In this document: one piece after another, positions 27,748-37,744 of the stretch | How the letters are laid out: every line of letters begins with the position of its first letter | Numbering within the stretch: position 1 is the first letter of the stretch | Assembly (NCBI RefSeq): GCF_000004075.3 | Contig: NC_026657.2 | Span: 5,146,001-5,210,000, forward strand | DNA from: Cucumis sativus | Lineage: Eukaryota > Streptophyta > Magnoliopsida > Cucurbitales > Cucurbitaceae | Length of the DNA: 64,000 nucleotides | Direction: 5' to 3' | Program-made: the position numbers and the translations under genes | Notes under the pieces: model-generated | Told to the model about the DNA's origin: nothing | Database searches by the model: none | The model's input: the letters and a program-made list of their open reading frames with translations, nothing else

Positions 27748-29355
27748 TCATATGATCATTAAGAAACTTTGTTTTCCTTTTTGGTGGTTGTTTTATCTAA
27801 TATTAATGTAATCTCTCACATGCATGGTCAATTTGGAATTGATATTGTTGTTGTTCAGTTTCTTTTAAGGTGTAACATTTATAATTTTAGAATCCTATTT
27901 TAATTTGGTTCACTTTAATTTATCAACTTTTTCAAAATGAGATTTGGGTCAATGTGCTTTCAAACAATCACTATTTTTGGTTTGGTGGTAGATTAAGTAA
28001 GTTCAATCCTTTTTGGTAAGTATTCTGTCAAAACATAAACCTATTTTGATTCTTTGTATCTTTAGATTAAAGTATTCTTTTAACAAAATAATTACCCCAT
28101 GATTTGTTTAACCGTTTTCTTGTTGTATAGAAATTTGGATTAAAATTTTGCAAAACAAAACATTGATCAGATATGAATATAAAAGGTTTGAAAACTTATG
28201 CATCATAAAGTATAGGGATAAATTACACAAAGTAAAATTTATCATTTGATGTATATCATAAATAAATTTTAAAGTTTGAAGATTGATGTAGCCTTTTTAC
28301 CATCGCCCGTAAACGGCCAATCAATTGAAATTTATACTATATATACAAATCAATACCACCTATACTACTAAGTAGTACAAGTGGCAAGATCAGGTCGATC
28401 AGCACGAAAGAATAAATTTAGATATTGGGATGGCTTGGGATGGAATTTGATTGCAAGAGAGTAAATAGCTCCAAACAAAGAATATAGTTGAAAAAATTTA
28501 ATTTAAAGATGCATAACTTGGATTATAACGATCTCTCCCTATCCAAAAAAATTTTATTCATTTTGAACGATCATTATATTACTTGTCTATATGCAATCTT
28601 CACCTAACCAATTTAATTACTTAAGATAACTAAACAATCTCAAAGTTCTAATTGTTCTAATCCAATACGATTAAACATGCATAATTGAATTTTTCAATAG
28701 CATTAAATTCAAGAGATCCTTAGGTGGAATGCGTAATTTTCATGCGTCCAATTGACCATAAATTATGTTCAAATTCTAGGTTGGATAGAACAATGCGCAT
28801 CAAAGGAGATTTATAAGCTAACCTAGTCTATTGCTTTAAACTAAATCTTATCTAATTGTCATGAGTCAATGATTTAGTGCAAAGCAAAAGTTATACATTC
28901 CCGGTGCATCTGAACATGTAACAAAATATCATTCTAAAACAGCAGGATCAAAACCAAAGATTACATAAACAAGTTCAAGTTCTCATAAGTTCAAAAGAAT
29001 AAAGAGAGATTATTTCTAAGAAATCCAAGCTAGAACGAGTACTTTAGCCTTTCATCTATATGTCCGATGATGGGGAAGTGTTCAGGAACCAAATCCACAT
29101 AAAAGAACTAAAAAAATATGGAGAATCCAAGCCTAAGTGGTTGGAATCAGATCTAGGTTTTATGCGGTGACATAAAAGAATTAAATAAAATAGTGTTGTG
29201 GTGCCTAAAGGTAGTGCGACGACGTCAAACGCTTTGTGCACACATCTCTGTCCATTAATGTTCGAAGTGCCAAGGTGTTGTCTGTTACAATTGTAGTCGT
29301 TCAAACATAAAACGAGCATTTGTGTGGTACTTGTTTTACTCATTCAACAAGTTAG
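27748..29355. other. 3' flank of hormone-binding gene and repeat-like spacer
   Basis: AT-rich. The first 100 bases are likely 3' untranslated region. From about 28,330 onward the text (e.g. GTGGCAAGATCAGGTCGATC near 28,380) resembles the flanks of plant LTR elements and shares its style with 54,240-54,300, so both may be remnants of the decayed gypsy element's outer parts. No gene seen. Confidence 0.4.
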
Positions 29356-30443
29356 CCGATCAAAATCTGAAAATTGCGGACAAACTCATGACACAATGTA
29401 GCCTCCCTTCACGTTGTTGAAAGAATATTTTTATAAAACATGAGAGAGAAATAAATTCATTGAAAACATCGTTAAAGAAAGCATGAAAGACTGTCAATTG
29501 CAACAAAAAGCTTTGATTGCAAAGAGTGCGACAATGCTTGATCGGGGATTCAACTACTATGCCTCCCATACAGTACATTTTGAACATTTTTAGTTCTGGT
29601 AGGCTTGCATATGAAAATGTAAAAACGTCACACCCTAGGTTTATGACATAAAAAGGAAAGCAACAAGCATACTCGTTACATTCTATCTTCTGTGTCCATG
29701 CTTCTAGGTCTTTGACACGTTTCCAACTAGTTTTTTCCACTTCACTACGTTGATCCTTATTGCGGTCTTCGACCCTTCCACGCTCGCTCTGCCAAGATTT
29801 CTTCAACTTCTTTATCTTCTTTCTGACTGAGGTAGATGGTTGGTTGGACTATGACATTGCGCTACATGTCATCAAGATCTTGATGGCAGAGCTTCAAGTT
29901 ACTCACATGAATTACTAGATAAATTTTCATCCATGTGGGCAACGCCACTCTGTAGGATGTATTCTCCACCCTTTTTTAGAACTTTTATTGGTCCCTCGTA
30001 TTTTCTCACGAGGCGTTAGTCTTTGCATCCCTAGAACCGAATCTGTTCAAGTCACAATTTGATGAGGATCACCTGATCTCCCACCCAAAACTCAAGAGGG
30101 CGACGCTTCTTATCTGCTTACTTCTTCATCCGATTCGAGGCTTCTCTAGAAAGGTCCGAACGATGTTTGTTGTCTGCTTCCATTTCCTGGTAAATCTTTT
30201 AGCCTAGGGATTCTTCCTTGCATAAGGATAATCAACAAGGATTGACAATAGAGATTGTCTACCACAAACAATCTCAAACTAGTTTCTCCCCGTTTATGAA
30301 CTCGTTTGAGCATTAAAATAAAATTCGGCTAAATCCAACAGTTAAACTCAATTCTTTTGTCTTGCACCCATAAAATCACATATATTCTTTGAGCATACAG
30401 TTGAATCACTCGGTCTATTCGTCTCTAAGGATGGTAGCTTGAG
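29356..30443 (-). mobile_element. Ty3/gypsy pol remnant, integrase end (fragment 1 of a split element)
   Basis: On the minus strand, from 30,448 downward, the frame opens with SSSYHP, the segment that follows the integrase core in gypsy elements. It continues about 30,180-29,820 with KHRSDLSREASNRMKK, KKRRPLEFWVGDQV and RKYEGPIKVLKK, the integrase C-terminal domain. Several stops interrupt it. The upstream part of the same integrase lies at 47,147-47,290, on the other side of the Tat/Ogre element. Below 29,820 a hydrophilic then hydrophobic stretch (29,806-29,360) follows that I cannot assign. Autonomous activity is impossible for this copy. Confidence 0.75.
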
Positions 30444-30448
30444 GATAT
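30444..30448. repeat. Target-site duplication GATAT, left copy
   Basis: GATAT directly before the TG of the left LTR is repeated directly after the CA of the right LTR (47,147-47,151). This 5-bp duplication marks one complete insertion event. Confidence 0.93.
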
Positions 30449-32859
30449 TGTCGCGACGTGATCGCTACGCGGAGCGGCCGACCTCCCCGTTTATTTTATT
30501 TTAATAAAAAATTTTGGAGTCGCCACCAATCATATTAAGGTGTGATTGGTCACCCAAAAAAAAGAAAGAAAAAAAAATGGTGATTTAAGTTCGGAGTCAG
30601 TTATGTGTAGGGAAGGTGTTAGCACCCTACAACACCCAAAAAAATGGTTACCCAATTTTATCTTTTAAATTAAATTATAAAGGTTCACAAAATAAAATTT
30701 TATTTAGGTTTTGTTTAAATGTCCCATGTTTATCAATTCATATCGAAGAAAGTAAAAAACTAAGCATGAATTGATGATTATGAGTGGCATAGGAGCCATT
30801 AGAAAAATTAAGTTTATTTTTGTTTTAAAATATTTTTATTCACCTTAAGAATATTAAGATACCAACACTTGATATTTTAATCTCTATCATAGGTGTTTAA
30901 TGAAAAATTTCATATATCTAGAATTAATAAATTCATAGAAAATACTACTCAGTCTCATTTAAAATATGAAATGTGTTAATTTAAAAAAAAAAAAATCTAT
31001 TAATTAAATTTCAAACGGAAAAATTTCATGTATTTATGGATTTTAAATTATAAAATCCATAAAAAACAATACTTTTTCTCCAATTTACATTATTATAAAA
31101 AAAAATAATAACAATGACAAAACATTATGAAATTTGAAAAATACTTAGGTGTAATATGCTGAGATAAAATAAATACATTGATAATATATGCAAAATGTAA
31201 AAGATATTAATGTAGGATGCAAGATAATTAATTAATACAACATATGCAACATAATTAATTAATTCAAAATGATGCAAAATAATTGATTAATGCAGGATGC
31301 AAAATAATTGATTAATGCATAATTAAACGAGGCCAAATGGATATCAAATAATAATTAACAGTTGAATGCTAAAGTAGGTTTGGCCCAATATGCAAATAAA
31401 TAATATTGCGAATAAATAATCACACCAAAATAAATATCAAATAATTATAGCCACATATGCATACTGATTAATTAATACATCATGCAAATAATTAGAATGA
31501 GGGAGTGAAAATGTCACATACAAGTTGCTAATTAATTAATAGGCCAAATGAAAAATGGTTGTTGCCAAAATATTAATTATATCACGCATAATTATTAACA
31601 TGGATAATATATGGATAACAGTAATTATTAACAGAGTATGCCATATGGATACATGGATAAAGTAATTAACAAAAACTGTAAAATGGATGCCAATGAAGAA
31701 TGAGTATTACCAAATACAAAAGGCTAATTGATTAATTATGCATAATTATTAAGGATGCCATATGGATATAAGTAATAAGTAATTAACGGTAAAATGGGTG
31801 TCAATGAAGAATGAGTATCCAAATACAAATATATTGATGCTAATTAATTAAAAAGAAATTAACACAGATGCCCAGTAGTAAAAGAAAATTAACACATAAC
31901 AGAATGCTCAATATATAAAAATTAACACAGAATGGGTATACATAATAGATAACACATAATGGATACACAGAATGGATACACAACAATTAAAAAGAAATTA
32001 ACACAGAACAGAATGTTCAATATTTAAAAATTAACACAGAATGGATATACATAATGGATACACAACAATTGAAAAGAAATTAACACAGAACAGAATGTTC
32101 AAATATTAAAAATAAAAAATAAAAAATTTAATATGGAAGGTAGAATGCTCAGTATTAAGAAAGATACAAATAATAAAATTAACATGTTAAATGATGGTTA
32201 AAATGATGAACACGATAGTTCATAATTAAAAGCCAGTATATCAAACAAGAAGAAGAAAAAAAAAAAAAAAAATCATTAAACAAGAATAAGAATAAAAAGA
32301 GGAAAAAGAAAAAAAAAACTTACCAGCAGGTCTGCCCTTCAATGCCAAAGGTTATTCCTTTTTGATCTTCTTTCACTCTTCCCTTCAATGCCAAAGGTTA
32401 TTCCTTTTGATCTTCTTTCACTCTTCCCCTCTTTCTAAATCCTCCAATAATCAAAAAAAAAAGATCCCGCCGCTTTCTTTTTCCTCTTTCCTTTTTATAG
32501 GGCAAGCTCCATTGCTTTTTTTTAGATCACGAGATGGAGTGCAGATTACAGAGAAATAGGAAGAAAGTGGGAGAGTGGGAGAAAGTGATAGAGTGGGAGA
32601 AAGTGGGAGAGTGATGACGAAGAAAAAGGGATGGTTGAGAAAAAATAGGAAGGAAATCAAACCTTTTAGTTTTATTTTTATTATTTATTTTTAAATGTAT
32701 TTATTATTATTATTATTGTTTTTTTTAAATATAAATTTAAGATTCAAATTCAAATTCAAATTCAAATTCAAATTCAAATTCAAATTCAAATTTAATTTCT
32801 TTTTCTTTTTCTTTTTTCTTTTATAATAAATAAATATAGGACAAAATACGGTATCTACA
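30449..32859 (-). repeat. Left LTR (3' LTR) of the Tat/Ogre element
   Basis: Begins TGTCGCGACGTGATCGC and ends GGTATCTACA on the plus strand, with TG...CA termini. It is 2,411 bases. Most of it is AT-rich with TTAATTAAT motifs. Near its right end are two 46-base direct copies (from about 32,338), a (CAAATT)n run at 32,749-32,790, and CCTATAAAAAG (minus) near 32,500, the likely TATA box. Compared with the other LTR it carries about one extra copy of a unit containing ACACAACAATT...GAATGTTCAA near 32,050-32,100. Confidence 0.95.
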
Positions 32860-32875
32860 GTTTGCCCCCCTTTGT
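32860..32875 (-). promoter_or_regulatory. Polypurine tract of the Tat/Ogre element
   Basis: On the minus strand ACAAAGGGGGGCAAAC abuts the 3' LTR. It is purine-rich and in the correct place for plus-strand DNA priming. Confidence 0.85.
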
Positions 32876-32986
32876 CCATCCTGTAAATATTTAAAGGTGA
32901 ACAAAGGAAATAGATAAAGTATTTGGCCGATCTTTTTTATTTTAGAGAGAGAAAAAAGAAAAAAAGAAAAAAAAAAAAAAAAAAAA

Positions 32987-33375
32987 TCAACCTTAGCTCT
33001 AGGACTAGGTTTGATAAAGTGGAAGGACCTGATAGACAGGCTTCGGCCTCAGCTTCATATCTGGGCTCGATTTAACCAAATTTTTTTATATAAAAAAAAA
33101 AACATCAACCTTAGCTCTAGGACTAGGTTTGATAAATGAGAAAGGACCTGATAGACAGGCTTCGGCCTCAGCTTCATATCTGGGCTCGATTTAACCAATT
33201 TTTTTTTTAAAAAAAAAACATCAACCTTAGCTCTAGGACTAGGTTTGATAAATGAGAAAGGACCTGATAGACAGGCTTCGGCCTCAGCTTCATATCTGGG
33301 CTCGATTTAACCAAAATTTTTTTTAAAAAAAAAACAACATCAACCTTAGCTCTAGGACTAGGTTTGATAAAGTGG
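32987..33375 (-). repeat. 118-bp tandem repeat in the 3' untranslated region of the Tat/Ogre element
   Basis: Units start at TCAACCTTAGCTCTAGGAC at 32,987, 33,105, 33,221 and 33,340, with periods of 118, 116 and 119 bases. There are three full copies and a partial fourth. Copies are almost identical except for the length of an A/T homopolymer at the joint. Tandem repeats in this position are a known habit of Tat/Ogre elements and can seed satellite arrays. Confidence 0.95.
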
Positions 33376-34082
33376 ACTCATCCTTCTTTTAAAACTATTT
33401 GAAATTTAATTTAAATATATTGTGCTTTTCAAAGGAATAAATAGCTCACTACTCCATTTTACCAATACCATTAACAATTTATGAGCATTGTCGTCATAGG
33501 ATAGAATAAGACATATATCACGAGAATTTTTTAAGCTGTCAAACTCGCCTCTCTTCGTATCAAAACAAATGAATCCAACTGCGATAGATTGTACTATGTT
33601 GTAAAAACATAATATTGTTTTAGTTTTGGACTTCACAAAACATGAATCCTTTAGGATGTAGACTTCCAATTACAACAACTCACAATCATAGAGAAATGTG
33701 TCTGGACTTGTAAACGCCTACATTTTTCTTAAGTCTTAACAAGAGAAAATCATGGCTTTTACTTGGTTTGCAAATACAATAAGTCGTACTGAATCTTTAT
33801 TAATTAACAAATAGATAGAACAAATGGGCTAATGAATAATGGATGTTTACTCTACTTTGATGGCATTTAAAAAGGATGAAAGAAAGGATTGACAAATAAA
33901 GAAGTGTTTGATATATATGATAAGAAATGAAAAGATAACAACGATTCTTGGAATAGGAGTACAAAGAGAGGAGATAAGGGGAAGTTTATACAAATGGAAA
34001 TAACATTCTAGGAACTAAATGTAAGTTTCCTAGAAATACCCCCGACTTCTTTCAACACTACGAAGTTTTCTATGAAAAGGGC
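33376..34082 (-). other. Remainder of the 3' untranslated region of the Tat/Ogre element
   Basis: Lies between the integrase stop and the tandem repeats. No long frame with recognisable domains. Confidence 0.55.
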
Positions 34083-35864
34083 TCACGCATAGTATCTTCG
34101 AACATAATCTGAATTCACCGGATTTTTTAACTCAACACCATCCATATTGGTTAAAAGTAAAGCTCCTCCTGAAAATGCCTTTTTTACCACGAACGGACCT
34201 TCATAATTAGGAGTCCATTTTCCTCGATGGTCCTTTAGAAATGGAAGTATCCTTTTTAACACTAAATCTCCTTCTCGAAAACTTCGAGGGTGTACCTTTT
34301 TATTGTATGCTCGCATTAGTCTTTTTTGGTAAAGTTGTCCATGACTTAATGCTGTCAAACGTTTTTCTTCAATGAAATTCAACTGCTCATAACGACCTCT
34401 TATCCATTCAGCTTCATCTAACTTAGCTTCCATGAGAACTCTCAATGAAGGTATCTCAACTTCTAAAGGTAGGACAGCTTCCATACCATAAACCAAAGAA
34501 AATGGTGTTGCCCCTGTTGAAGTACGAACTGATGTGCGATATCCATGCAATGCAAACGGTAGTATTTCATGCCAATCTTTGTATGTTGTTGTCATCTTCT
34601 CAATGATTCTTTTAATATTTTTGTTGGCTGCCTCAACTGCCCCATTCATCTTGGGGCGATATGGAGTCGAATTTCTGTGATTGATCTTGAATTTCTCACA
34701 AAGTTCGTCCATCATTTTGTTATTAAGGTTCTTGGCATTATCTGTAATAATACCCTCTGGTAGACCATAACGACAGATCAACTCTTTTTTGATAAACTTG
34801 AGTACCACTCCTCTTGTAACATTGCAGTAAGATGCCGCCTCTATCCATTTAGTGAAGTAATCAATGGCTACAAGAATAAAACGATGACCATTTGAGGCTT
34901 TAGGATCAATGGGTCCAATAACATCAATTCCCCACAAAGAAAATGGCCATGGTGCTGACAAGACATGCAATGGAGATGCTGCTGCATGAATCCTATCCAT
35001 ATAAATTTGACACTTTTTACATTCTCTTGCATATTTTATGCAGTCTGATTCCATCGTTGTCCAATAATAACCAGATCTAAGTATTTGTCTGGCCATAGTA
35101 TGTCCGTTAGCATGTGTTCCACATATTCCTTCATGAATTTCTATCATAATTTGTTTTGCTTCTTCCACATCAACACACCGAAGGAGTACCATATCATGGT
35201 TTCTTTTATAAAGAACTTCACCACTTAAGAAAAAGTTCATGGCCAACCTTCTTATTGTGCGCTTGTCATTCTTTGAAGCTCCATATGGATATTCTCTACA
35301 CTTTATGTATTGCTTGATATCAAAATACCATGGCTTGTTGTCATTTTCAATATTCATGCAATATGCCGGCGCATCTCTTTTCGTAATTTGGATTGGATAA
35401 AGCTCATACTCAAGATTAAGATTAAACATGACTGCCAGGGTGGCTAATGCATCTGCCATTCGATTGTCTTCCCTATGAACATGGTCAAATGAAATTTTCT
35501 CAAAATTTTGAGATAATTTTGCAATGTATTGGCTATAAGGCACCAATTTAGCATCTCTTGTTTCCCATTCTTCCTTGACTTGATGTATTACTAGCATTGA
35601 GTCACCCAAAACTTTCAACTTTTTAACACTCATGTCGATTGCTGCTTGAAGTCCCATAATACAAGCTTCATATTCAGCGATATTGTGAGTGCATTCAAAA
35701 CATAACTTAGCTGTTAGGGGAAATACCTTTCCTTTTGGGGAAATTAGTACAACTCCAATCCCATGTCCCAACTCATTTGAGGCACCATCAAAAAGCATAA
35801 TCCAAGTCTCATGATCCGTAGCATCATTTTCAACTAAAAATATGTTTTTCATCAGGAAAATCAA
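34083..35864 (-). CDS. Archaeal-type RNaseH and integrase (pol, second part)
   Basis: The open frame is 593 residues. Residues about 20-145 form an RNaseH domain of the archaeal type, with the first catalytic Asp in LFDGASN (26), Glu in AEYEA (about 64-66), Asp in LGDSM (about 88) and a final Asp in RMADALA (138). Residues 244-285 hold the integrase zinc-binding HHCC module (H..H, then CKKC at 282-285). The catalytic triad is Asp314 (WGIDVIG), Asp375 (ITDNAKN) and Glu411 (GAVEAAN), with the canonical spacing of 35 residues between the second Asp and Glu. A C-terminal GPFVV region ends with RRYYA. All key residues are present. The frame overlaps the RT frame by 35 bases in a different phase, and the join falls in an A-run near 35,850, so RT and integrase are not continuous in this copy. 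Confidence 0.95.
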   Translation of the reverse strand: MIFLMKNIFLVENDATDHETWIMLFDGASNELGHGIGVVLISPKGKVFPLTAKLCFECTHNIAEYEACIMGLQAAIDMSVKKLKVLGDSMLVIHQVKEEWETRDAKLVPYSQYIAKLSQNFEKISFDHVHREDNRMADALATLAVMFNLNLEYELYPIQITKRDAPAYCMNIENDNKPWYFDIKQYIKCREYPYGASKNDKRTIRRLAMNFFLSGEVLYKRNHDMVLLRCVDVEEAKQIMIEIHEGICGTHANGHTMARQILRSGYYWTTMESDCIKYARECKKCQIYMDRIHAAASPLHVLSAPWPFSLWGIDVIGPIDPKASNGHRFILVAIDYFTKWIEAASYCNVTRGVVLKFIKKELICRYGLPEGIITDNAKNLNNKMMDELCEKFKINHRNSTPYRPKMNGAVEAANKNIKRIIEKMTTTYKDWHEILPFALHGYRTSVRTSTGATPFSLVYGMEAVLPLEVEIPSLRVLMEAKLDEAEWIRGRYEQLNFIEEKRLTALSHGQLYQKRLMRAYNKKVHPRSFREGDLVLKRILPFLKDHRGKWTPNYEGPFVVKKAFSGGALLLTNMDGVELKNPVNSDYVRRYYA

Positions 35865-37560
35865 CGCTCATTGGCTCGTAATCTGCTACTGGTTGGGCAG
35901 CTAAATGATCAGCAAGCGCACTTCCCTTTATTGCTTTTTTAGTAACATAAACAATATCATACTCTGACAACAAAACTTGCCACTTTGCAATTCTACCAGA
36001 TAATGACGGTTTCTCAAAAATGTATTTTATTGGATCCATTTTTGAAATAAGCCATGTCGTATGATATAACATATATTGCCTCAAACGGTGAGCGGTCCAT
36101 ACCAAAGCACAACAAGTTCGCTCTAACATTGAGTATTTCGACTCATAATCGGTGAATTTTTTGCTTAAATAATAAATAGCATGCTCTTTCTTTCCTGATA
36201 AGTCATGTTGTCCTAGAACACCACCCATAGAACCTTCTAAAACCGTCAAGTATAGGATTAACGGCCGTCCTGGAGCTGGAGGTATCAATACAGGTGGGCT
36301 TTGTAGATATTGCTTAATTTTGTTGAAAGCTTCTTCACAATCCTCATTCCATTTTCCTGGATTATTTTTACGTAAAAGCTTGAAGATTGGTTCGCAAGTT
36401 GGGGTCAAATGTGAGATAAATCTGGATATGTAATTCAGTCTTCCAAGAAAGGCTCGAACTTCTTTTTCCGTTTCAGGGGATGGCATGTCCATGATAGCCT
36501 TCACTTTATCTGGGTCTACTTTGATCCCTTCTTCACTGACAATGAATCCCAACAGTTTTCCCGAGGTTGCCCCAAATGTACATTTGGATGGATTTAATTT
36601 CAATTGATACTTTCTCAACCGATCGAATAATTTTTGAAGTATAGTTGTATGATCTTCATTTGCCTTGGATTTTGCAATCATATCATCAACATACACCTCT
36701 ATTTCCTTATGCATCATATCATGAAAAAGTGTAACCATTGCTCGCTGATATGTTGCCCCGGCATTTTTCAAACCAAAAGGCATTACTTTGTAGCAAAATG
36801 TTCCCCAAAGGGTAATGAATGTTGTTTTTTCTCTATCTTCTTCAGCCATTTTGATTTGATTATATCCTGAGAAACCATCCATGAAGGAGAAAGTTGAATA
36901 TCCTGCAGTGTTATCCACCAACATGTCGATGTGAGGTAAAGGGAAGTTATCTTTTGGACTAGCTCGATTTAAATCTCTATAGTCCACACACATTCTCACT
37001 TTTCCGTCTTTTTTAGGTACTGGAACAATATTTGCCACCCATTCAGGATATTTGGAGACTATGAGGAATCCTGCTTCAATTTGTTTTTGTACTTCCTCTT
37101 TCATTTTAATCAATATATCAGGCTTCATTTTACGTAGCTTTTGTCTTACTGGATTGCATTCTGGCTTCAAAGGAACACGATGTACTACAATATCCGTATT
37201 TAACCCCGGCATATCCTGATAACTCCAAGCAAAAATATCTGAGTACTCACGTAACAAATTGATTATTTTTTTTCGAGTTTCACTGGTCATTGATGTGCCA
37301 ATTTTTACCTCTTTTGATTCCTCCTGAGAACCCAAATTGATTACTTCAACTAGCTCTTGGTGAGGACCTAAGACCTTATCTTCTTCTTCTACTAATCTTA
37401 ACAGTTCTGAGGATATTCTCCCAGCATTTTCATCGTCACTCTCTTTGTCAGATTCCATAGTGTATATTAAGGTATCAAGGGTAGAACTGGAATTACTAAC
37501 ATCTTCGTTCTTATGAATGTTGTCTATGAAAAAGTTTGGACTTTTGTGTTTAATTTGCAA
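35830..37560 (-). CDS. Reverse transcriptase and RNaseH (pol, first part)
   Basis: The open frame is 576 residues without an obvious natural start, as expected if it is reached by splicing. It has an acidic linker (1-90), then FAWSYQDMPGL (110-120), the RT fingers and palm with PVPKKDGKVRMCVDYRDLN (180-198), LPHIDMLVD (208-216), FSFMDGFSGYNQI (224-236) with the first catalytic Asp228, PFGLKNAGATYQR (261-273), and YVDDMIAKSK (290-299) with the catalytic YVDD. LLGFIVSEEGI and the connection domain follow, then the gypsy-type RNaseH from about residue 420 (LYLTV...YLSKKF...Y...E). The frame ends ADYEPMSVDFPDEKHIFS. Upstream is the protease frame; downstream is the overlapping RNaseH/integrase frame. 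Confidence 0.95.
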   Translation of the reverse strand: MQIKHKSPNFFIDNIHKNEDVSNSSSTLDTLIYTMESDKESDDENAGRISSELLRLVEEEDKVLGPHQELVEVINLGSQEESKEVKIGTSMTSETRKKIINLLREYSDIFAWSYQDMPGLNTDIVVHRVPLKPECNPVRQKLRKMKPDILIKMKEEVQKQIEAGFLIVSKYPEWVANIVPVPKKDGKVRMCVDYRDLNRASPKDNFPLPHIDMLVDNTAGYSTFSFMDGFSGYNQIKMAEEDREKTTFITLWGTFCYKVMPFGLKNAGATYQRAMVTLFHDMMHKEIEVYVDDMIAKSKANEDHTTILQKLFDRLRKYQLKLNPSKCTFGATSGKLLGFIVSEEGIKVDPDKVKAIMDMPSPETEKEVRAFLGRLNYISRFISHLTPTCEPIFKLLRKNNPGKWNEDCEEAFNKIKQYLQSPPVLIPPAPGRPLILYLTVLEGSMGGVLGQHDLSGKKEHAIYYLSKKFTDYESKYSMLERTCCALVWTAHRLRQYMLYHTTWLISKMDPIKYIFEKPSLSGRIAKWQVLLSEYDIVYVTKKAIKGSALADHLAAQPVADYEPMSVDFPDEKHIFS

Positions 37561-37744
37561 GATGCAAGAAAGAAAGCAGAGAGAAGAAGAAATTAGAAAG
37601 AATGAAAGGAAAATGCGAAAATTTCATTAAATAACAAGAAAGAGGAAAAAAAAAAGTACATTCCATTTTGTAAAGCAAACAAAATACTGTGGCCTTAAGT
37701 AGAACCAACTAGAAAATTAAAACAAATAAAAGTTTAATCATTAC
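37530..37744 (-). other. Probable intron between protease and RT of the Tat/Ogre element
   Basis: The gag-protease frame ends at a stop that overlaps a GTAATG donor (GT at 37,744-37,743). The RT frame opens about 200 bases on, after a long C/T-rich tract (about 37,555-37,640 read on the minus strand: CTTTCATTC..TTCTTCTTCTCTCTGC). The stretch between has stops in all frames. Ogre elements are known to carry a spliced intron at this place. I could not fix the acceptor; it should be the AG near 37,526-37,530 or one nearby. Confidence 0.5.

Noticed and set aside
37561..37740. Ordinary stop-separated gag and pol needing readthrough
   Set aside because: The gap has several stops in every frame and a pyrimidine tract, which fits an intron better than readthrough.
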